The translations under genes were made by a program, and so were the position numbers. Shown in pieces: positions 57,561 through 64,000 of a stretch of 64,000 bases of DNA (positions are counted from its first letter, which is position 1; each line of letters starts with the position of its first letter). The stretch comes from Talinum fruticosum (taxonomy: Eukaryota > Streptophyta > Magnoliopsida > Caryophyllales > Talinaceae), in the NCBI GenBank assembly GCA_021018815.1, contig JAITYX010000012.1, positions 4,141,001 to 4,205,000 on the forward strand, given 5' to 3'. The notes beneath the pieces were generated by a model. The model was not told where the DNA came from. It did no database searches and saw only the letters and a program-made list of their open reading frames with translations.

Positions 57561-59020
57561 TCTTGCATGGCCTCTACCTATTCAGGTTCATTTAGAGCCT
57601 CTAGTGCATTTCTGGGTTCGGTTAATGAAATGAATGTAGTGAATGCACATAGATTTTGTAGAAAGGAACGAGTTCTTACCCCACTATTGATATCGGACAA
57701 GATGTTTTTGAGTGGGTGGCTTGAAGAGTATTTAAAAGCTCTACCTATTCTCTAGTTCACCAGATTTGTAGGTTGAATTGGTTGATGTTCAGATATCTAT
57801 TCTAAGAGAGCTTGCTCATCTATTTGGCCTTCAACATTTTGAGTTGGCTCTTGAGTTGTCTCATTCCGGGCCGATTGTTCCGAGTTACCCCATTCCGAGT
57901 GACTTTTCCTTGACTCTTTCTAAGCTTATCTTCACTACGATCATCATCTCGATTGAGCTTCGGATATGAGAATGTAGACTCACTTGGTTTTCCCTGTTCA
58001 ATCTCATAAAAACCACGTGGATGCTTTCTTCCACTTTGTTAGTTCTTTTATTGAAAATGCGATATGCTTTTACTATGAGATGAATAACCAAGAAAAATAT
58101 CTTCATTTGACCGAGCATCAAACTTGGTCGAGTGATCCTTACCATTGTTATGAACATAACACTTACATCCAAAGGGTTTGAAGTATGAAATGTTGGGTTT
58201 CTTCCCTTTGTAGAGCTCGTATGAAGTTTTCTTCAGGATGGGTCCAGCGAGGCATCTATTCAATGTGTAGTTTACTTGTGTTGATCGCCTCGACCTAGAA
58301 ATAGTAAGGTAGATCATGTTCAATCATCATTGTCCTTCCTATTTCTTCAAGAGTTCGGTTCTTTCTCTCCACTACTCCATTTTGTTGAGGAGTTCTTGGT
58401 GCTGAGAAGTTGTGGGAGATACCATTCTTATCACATAACTCTGCAAATTCCGAGTAGTCGAAATCCCTTCCATTGTCGGTTCGAATTCTTTTGATCCGAG
58501 TCCGAGACTCAACTTGAATTTTCCGGCAGAGCTTGCTGAACTCTTTGAAAGCTTCATTTTTGTACTTAAGAAAACAAACCTAGGTAAATCGTGAGTAGTC
58601 ATCAACAATCACAAGTACATATGATTTACCTCCAAGGCTCTTGATAGGGATTTCATCATATAAATCCATATGCAACATTTCAAGCACTTTGGATGTGGAA
58701 ACAGATTTTGAGAGATTTAAAAGATGATCCGACTTGTTGCCCTTTTATGCATGCTTCACAAATTTTATCTTTCTTCAATGCACAGTTAGGCAATCCTCTA
58801 ACTTAACCATGAGATGCAAGCTTCTTAATGGTGTGCATGCTAACATGACTTAGTCTACGATGCCATGTCCATGAATCATCATGTAGAGATGCTTTTAAAC
58901 AAGAAAAATTTTGACTCGGGTCGAGAGAGGAATAGTGTTGCTATTACCCGATCTCTTACTTGAGAGCTTAGTCTGCTTGGTAGTTTCATCGAAATATAGC
59001 AGTTGGTTTGAGTGAATCTT
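57561..59020 (-). pseudogene. copia GAG-pre-integrase and integrase of element D
   Basis: The GAG-pre-integrase reads WTWHRRLSHVSMHTIKKLAS near 58875, with KDKICEACIKG near 58770. The integrase core has ICTC-DDYS-like sequence near 58620 and FKEFSKLCRK-type sequence near 58530; NGVVERKN is recognisable near 58380. The C-terminal block KKTSYELYKGKKPNISYFKP is open at 58230-58170. The long tail before RT is acidic. Stops and frameshifts are frequent. Confidence 0.82.
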
Positions 59021-59340
59021 ACCTCTTGGCCTTTATCACACAATTGAGAGATGTTAAGTAGATTGTACTTCTATCCCTTCACAAGGTAGACGAGGCTGAC
59101 TAGATTGTCTCCTTTTCCAATCTTGCCTATCCCAATTATTTTGTCCTTGCTATCATCTCCAAATGTGACTTTGCCTCCCTTGTAATCTTCTAACTTAGAA
59201 AAGAGTCTTGAATTTCCTCGACATGTGACGTGAGCATCCACTCTCTAGGTACTAATGCCTTTTGTTCTTTTCGAGCTACTTGCAAGTCGAAACAAACTAA
59301 CCTTTCTCACTTCCTCTAACGAACCCAGTAACTCCCTTTA
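59021..59340 (-). pseudogene. copia protease of element D, heavily decayed
   Basis: The position and the block corresponding to GHMSGD/RLFSKLE (59240-59190, read as SHVEEIQDSFLS) and to DKGQEV near 59040 identify it. The catalytic D-S-G is not readable. Confidence 0.65.
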
Positions 59341-61112
59341 ATGTGGTCCTTTTCTAAGGAAGAAGACTCTTGGGAACCCAGATTTGAATGACTTTGGGTT
59401 TGGTCCGATTCCGAGTCTTTCTTTTAGAAAACCGAGTCCGTGTCTCTTTCTTTTGAAAATCTTTTCTTTTATAAACTAGTGGAGAAGGTTTTCTCCTATA
59501 AGCTGGTCTAGGCTCAGTCCTCTTTTCATTCTCATGAATGGGACCATGCTCGGCCTTTCTTAACCTTACAGCTTTGGAATCATTTTTAAAAAGCTCCGAG
59601 TATGAATTAGATTCCTCCTCCTTGTTAAAACCAAGTCCTTCTTTCCTGAAGGAGACACATTGAGAACCTAAGAGCATGTCAAGGTTTTTCTAACTTTGAG
59701 TAAACTTCAAAACAAGTTGTTGAGACTCATTGAGCTCTTGCTTCAGTTGCTCATTTTCTATTCTCGAGTGACTCGGACTCGGTCTCATTAGATTGACCAC
59801 TAGTCTTGAGTTCTCTTAGAGTAAGTCTCGGTTTCTTTAATTCATTTTTCAAAGAAATGCTCTCGAAGTGATAGACTTAAGTTGTTCTTTAAACATAGAA
59901 GAATCAGAATTGGACTTCTCTTCCAAAGTATAAATATATTTAGCCAAATCAACTTTGGAAAGTTTAAGGAAAAATTCAATTACCTCTTGAGGATTCATTT
60001 CCTCATTGTCTCGAGTGATCCGAGTCTAACTCAGATTCGACTTCGAGTCCGATAGTGCCATCGGACACTTTGAGTCATCCGAGTCTTCATCTTCTTCTAA
60101 TGAATCTTCATCACTCCATGTGGCCATCATGGCCTTCTTCTTCTTTCGTCCCTGTTTCGCTTGGACTGTCTTTGACTATGTGTTCTTCATCTGTCACATT
60201 CAAAACACCCGGAGTTTTTAGTTAATGATAATTTTGAAGGGGAAGAGTGTTTACCTTTTCTATCCTTCTTGTCTTTCTTGTAGAACTCTTCTCTTGGCCG
60301 TTTATCCCATCTTTTGTGCTTCATCATTCTTTTGAAGTCTCCGGCGATAAGTGCGATGGGATCTTCCTCCGAGTCCGATGAACTCGCATTTTCTTCTTTG
60401 CTTTCCGAGGCCTTCGAGTGCAATATTCTTTTTAGTGCTGACCTCGGTGTCCTCTTCTTCCGAGATGGATCTCATGGGTGAGTAACTTCCGAATGAGTTT
60501 GTCTAGCTTTAATAGAGAGAGGTTCTAAGCTTCTTCGATGGCTGTCACCTTGGGACAACATCTTCTATTGGGTAGACTTCGAGTATCTTTATGCACATTT
60601 CCTCATGGGAAATCTTTCTACCCAGAGATTTGAGATTGTTAGTAATCTTAGTGAAGCGGATGAACATTTGAGTGATGTTTTCTTCTGGCTCCATCTTGAA
60701 CAGTCTCATACTTGTGAAGATATTAGCTTATATTCGCTTGTCCGACTTGGCTTATGCCTTCATATGTGTTAACAAGAGTGTCCCACACTTCTTTGGCTGT
60801 ATCACAAGCCGACAGTTTGTTGTATTCTTCCGAGCCGATGGTGCACATCAGAATATTCATCGCCTTGAAGTTCTTTCTGAACTTTTCTGCCTCTTCAGTG
60901 GTGTACTCGATCTTTGCTTTAGGCACGAGTCTTGTTTCCTCCGTCTTCATTGGAATGTAGTTGCCTTCTCGTATAATGTTCCATACATCTTCATCGTGAT
61001 CTAGTAGAAAGCATTCCATGAGGTTCTTCTAGTGTACAAAATTTGATCCTTTAAACATAGGTTGTCTGCTGGAAGATCTTCCTTCATCGAACTCTCCATT
61101 GTTCTCAACCAT
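59341..61112 (-). pseudogene. copia gag of element D
   Basis: The ATG at 61112 opens MVENNGEFDEGRSS, shared with A. Capsid-type blocks: MECFLLDHDEDVWNIIREGN and AKEVWDTLVNTYEGISQVG (61019-60725). The knuckle region near 60200 reads SGCFECDR and is then broken. The C-terminal part LGSQCVSFRKEGLGFNKEEE to FQKKETRTRFSKRK is open at 59677-59354. Stops lie near 60720, 60190 and 59690. Confidence 0.84.
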
Positions 61113-61156
61113 TTCATCTTTAGACCTTTGGATGGTTAGATCCTTTCGAAAGGCTA

Positions 61157-61168
61157 GGCTCGATACCA
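61157..61168 (-). other. primer binding site of element D
   Basis: TGGTATCGAGCC on the minus strand, two bases after the 5' LTR end. Confidence 0.88.
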
Positions 61169-61170
61169 AT

Positions 61171-62689
61171 TGAAAGTTTGCTCTTGGAGAGACTTAGTCA
61201 CCCTAGAAGGGGGTGAATAGGGTGATGAGGAAATTTGAACAATAACTGGAAGATTAAAGTTTAAAACAAGCTTTAAGACTGTCTAAGGCTAGATTGGACT
61301 CGAAAAGTATGAACTCGGATTTTACGTGGAAACCCTCCGGGCGAGAAAACCACGACCAGTGCTAATCAATGCACCAAGTCAAATCCACTATTTTGAATCC
61401 ACAAAATACAATAGAAAGACTTCACCGAATTGCTCCCTTGGAAAATTCCTTACAAGATTTTCCTAGACTTAGAAGTTCCCTTATAATGATCTAGTACTTC
61501 CTAACTAAGGTAACCTTTACAGCTAGGGACAACTAAGCTGAGATAACCCTTAATGCTCAGTCAAGGAACCTTACTCGGAAAGTAAGAATTAAAGTTTTTG
61601 ATAAGACCTTACAACTCGGAAAGATGTTAAGTACGAGTTGTAGTTGTAAGTAGAACATTGACTATGAATACAAACACGTTTGCTTGTGTATGTATATTGA
61701 CAATGGTTCCAGCAATCTTCAGGTCTTGAGAGTTGACTTCTATTTATAGATGACCAAGCAGATTAGCCGTTATGACTAGCTTCGATTAGAAGTCTTCCGT
61801 GACCGTTGTAACGAATCTTCCGAGTGACTCGAAAAGATCTGTTGAGATGTGCACGTTGTGCAACGACTCTTGATTCCTTAGGATGTCCTAATCCACTGGT
61901 GGTGTCTCGAAAAGTAGGGTGGAAACCACCATTGAGCTTATCCTTGAAGATTTCCAGCTTTGGAAACGGACAACCTCGACATTGTGTCCGGGCCTTGGTT
62001 AGAAGTACAAAAGCCTTGTCTGCTGGTGGTTGACAACTTGAAGCCGATTACTTTTATAATTAAAAAATAGGATAACCTCGTTTACATAACCTACAAAAGT
62101 AAGTCAATTTTGGTTCTCAATGTATAAAATAATTTGGTCCAAGATTAGGCATAGATAATAATTTAATTAAGATAATTAAGTGTATAATTATCTGAGTCCT
62201 AGAAGAATGGAATTTTCGAGTCTAATATTCATTATACTCAAATTCCATCTGAGTCACTCTAGAGAAAGATCAAGTTGGATAAAGAATATCGGAGTAAGAA
62301 TACTTGATCTAGACAAATATAGTTCAAACAAAATAAGCTGACTTAAATAGATGAATTAACACAATAATTCACTTGAACTTAGAATATGAAGTCGGACCTA
62401 AGTTTAAATGTGTTAGAGCGAATGTTTGAACATGCGATAAATCTAAGTGTTGTCCGAGTGACTCGGAACTACACATGTGAAATGATGAGCAAGAGTATGC
62501 TTTCGAGTAAGTCAGAATCGGATGAAAACATATGTAATAGTTTTTGTAACACTTAAAAAGGTTCTATACCACTCGAAAAGTTTCTATAGCACTTAGAATG
62601 ACTTGTAATCAAAACTTACAAGAAATGAAGTTTGTACCTAATTCCTTGATAGTACTCAGAATGTTACACATGCAAAGCCCGAGTCTTCA
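61171..62689 (-). mobile_element. 5' LTR of element D
   Basis: 1519 bp, TGAAGACTCGGGC at 62689 to GCAAACTTTCA at 61171, co-linear with the 3' LTR. Its TATA box (CTATAAATAGAAG) is at about 61737-61750 on the minus strand, so transcription would start near 61710 and read toward gag. Confidence 0.95.
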
Positions 62690-63110
62690 TGTTGCGGTTA
62701 AGAGGGAGATATTTTTGGTGTTGCAATTAAGAAGGATTTATAACGGTATTTTTCCCTTGGACGTGAGATATTAGAATTGAAGGGTCGGGGAATTAAAATT
62801 TTAGTAGAATTAAATTATGAGAGAAGGGTAAACATAATTGCAAAAGCTTAGTAGATGAAGAAAGTTATTGGCATTTAGGGTGTAAGTCCAAGAAATCGTT
62901 ATAGACAGAAAGAATTTGTTGTCCAAATAGTAATGTGGAGTGACTAACGGTTCTATGGATTCCTCTAGTTTAAGAGAAGATCCAACTTGTTGCAATGAGG
63001 TCTCACGTTGGGAGGCCTCGAGGCTAAGAAATTTGAAGTGTACAAGTTGATGGCTTACGAAGTTTCTTTTTCGTAGAAGAGATAACTTTAACTTTGACAG
63101 TTCTTTTAAT
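62690..63110 (-). pseudogene. third ORF of copia copy E, N-terminal half
   Basis: On the minus strand, PHYYLDNKFFLSITISW (62930-62880) matches the conserved domain start (LDDKFFLTTKFSW in D, LEDKFFLITKISW in C), followed by YVYPSLIIEFYSN-like sequence. It is cut at 62689/62690 by element D and continues at 51709. Preceding codons to 63110 are of the same reading but lack a sure start. Confidence 0.65.
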
Positions 63111-63221
63111 CATTTTGACTAAGATAGGAAAAGAGTGAATTGCAGAGAATGGGGTTTGAATAAACTCGTAGCAAAGAGAGCTAAGAGAGAAAACTGAGTG
63201 TGAGAGTAAGAGCGAATCTAG

Positions 63222-63267
<46 letters not shown>

Positions 63268-63691
63268 GAATGAGAAAATAAAGTAAGAAATTAGTGAGAG
63301 TGTTGAGTATATATAACAAAAGGCTCTCAAACGGATTTAAGTCCTAGAACTTAATAACGACTACAGCTATAATGGCTAGTTTCCTAGTGCAGAGATGAGT
63401 TAGTACTCCAACTGCTAGTTTTTAAATTAGAAATGTTAGCATAATTAGAAAGATTTACAAAAATATAATCTAAGATTCTCTATTTATTAGAGATGATTAC
63501 TGTAGTCCTACTCGACTAATTTTTACAATTAGAAACATGGGCATAGTTAAAATGATTTACGAAAATATAATATAAGATTCTCTATTTACTAGAGATGATG
63601 AGAGAAGATTTAATTGTGCATTTTAATTAAAATGAATTTGAGTCGATATAGTCATCTAAGTACTCATATAAGACTCGGATAACTCATGACT
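63111..63691 (-). other. 5' spacer of copy E third ORF, with candidate TATA box
   Basis: It contains a (GA)n tract at 63222-63263 (CT-rich on the minus strand) and a TATATATA-type box at about 63308-63316. This is the same order as in A, C and D. AT-rich sequence follows up to the next LTR, with no gene. Confidence 0.45.
63222..63263. repeat. (GA)n microsatellite
   Basis: About 20 GA units. It corresponds in position to the CT-rich leader tracts before the third ORF in the other copies. Confidence 0.95.
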
Positions 63692-64000
63692 CGAAGACTT
63701 AGACTTTGAATCTATATCATTCGAGTACGTTCAAGGACTCAGGTACAAACCTCATCTCTCCTAGGTTTTGATTACAAGTCATTCCGAGTGTTATAGAAAC
63801 TATTGCATATGTTTTCATTCGATTCCGATTGACTCGAAATCACATTTTTGTTCATCAACTCACACCGATGCTTCTCAGTCACTCGGACACTACTCGGACT
63901 TATCGCATGGTCAAACATTCTCTCTAACACTTTTAATTTGTGTTCGACTTCATATTCTAAGTTAAAGTGAATTACAACGTTAATTCAAATTTCTAAGTCA
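63692..64000 (+). mobile_element. start of another LTR of the main copia family (S5)
   Basis: The sequence from CGAAGACTTAGACTTTG through ACTCAGGTACAAACCTCATCTCTCC and TTTTGATTACAAGTCATTCCGAGTGTTATAGAAACT aligns with the first 300 bp of the LTR at 11310. The initial TG is CG here. No PPT precedes it, so it is a 5' or solo LTR; it runs off the window. Confidence 0.82.

Larger units (their letters stand above)
51710..62689 (-). mobile_element. complete Ty1/copia element D with both LTRs, TSD TGTTG
   Basis: 10,980 bp on the minus strand: 5' LTR 61171-62689, PBS, gag, protease, integrase, RT, RNase H, third ORF, PPT, 3' LTR 51710-53233. Identical 5-bp duplications TGTTG flank it (51705-51709 and 62690-62694). 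All domains of the family are present, which makes D the reference copy, but its frames are broken. Confidence 0.96.

Noticed and set aside
1..64000. tRNA, rRNA, CRISPR or bacterial-type operons
   Set aside because: Only tRNA-complementary PBS sites were found; the sequence is plant repeat DNA with no such genes recognisable by eye.

Overview
This window is plant nuclear DNA, almost entirely intergenic and made of nested, decayed transposable elements. The evidence for a plant is the mix of families: Ty1/copia elements with a third ORF after pol (Sirevirus-like layout), a Tat/Ogre-like Ty3/gypsy element with a second RNase H, a Mutator-like element (MULE) with PB1-like, MULE transposase and SWIM domains, and a relic of a plant mobile domain gene. 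No intact host gene, rRNA, tRNA or CRISPR array was seen. Nearly every coding stretch carries stops and frameshifts and is called a pseudogene. The species cannot be named from this sequence; a eudicot is a guess.

Layout. (1) 1-4498: a minus-strand element with an unusually long (about 3 kb) LTR, a PBS and the start of its internal region. (2) 4499-12781: copia element A (+), with 5' LTR missing and the RT core deleted. (3) 12782-14404: a remnant of a second copy, B. (4) 14405-24398: copia element C (+), with a 666-bp gag duplication and a 55-bp copy of its own RT in the 3' spacer. (5) 24399-43955: a Ty3/gypsy complex, with a + LTR, PBS, gag and pol, then a minus-strand LTR of the same family. 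Three solo copia LTRs lie inside it (26936-33276, 35687-37009, 38657-40140). The first is itself split by a 5.2-kb MULE (27438-32652). (6) 43956-51021: fragments: a different copia pol, a partial LTR, a plant mobile domain relic and a gypsy LTR piece. (7) 51022-63000: the third ORF of a further copy, E, on the minus strand, split by complete copia element D (51710-62689, TSD TGTTG). (8) 63692-64000: the start of another LTR of the same family.

One copia family dominates, with eleven LTR copies. The LTRs begin TGAAGACTCGG and end CTTCA where the ends survive; the PBS is TGGTATC(A/G)A(A/G)GCC and the PPT AAAAGGGG(A/T)GAT. The family's third ORF is preceded in four copies by a TATA-like box and a CT-rich tract, which suggests its own promoter. 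In the MULE, a decayed spliced transposase faces a convergent GRF zinc-finger ORF, an arrangement recalling the two convergent genes of maize MuDR. Nesting gives a relative order: C, then gypsy, then the solo LTRs, then the MULE.
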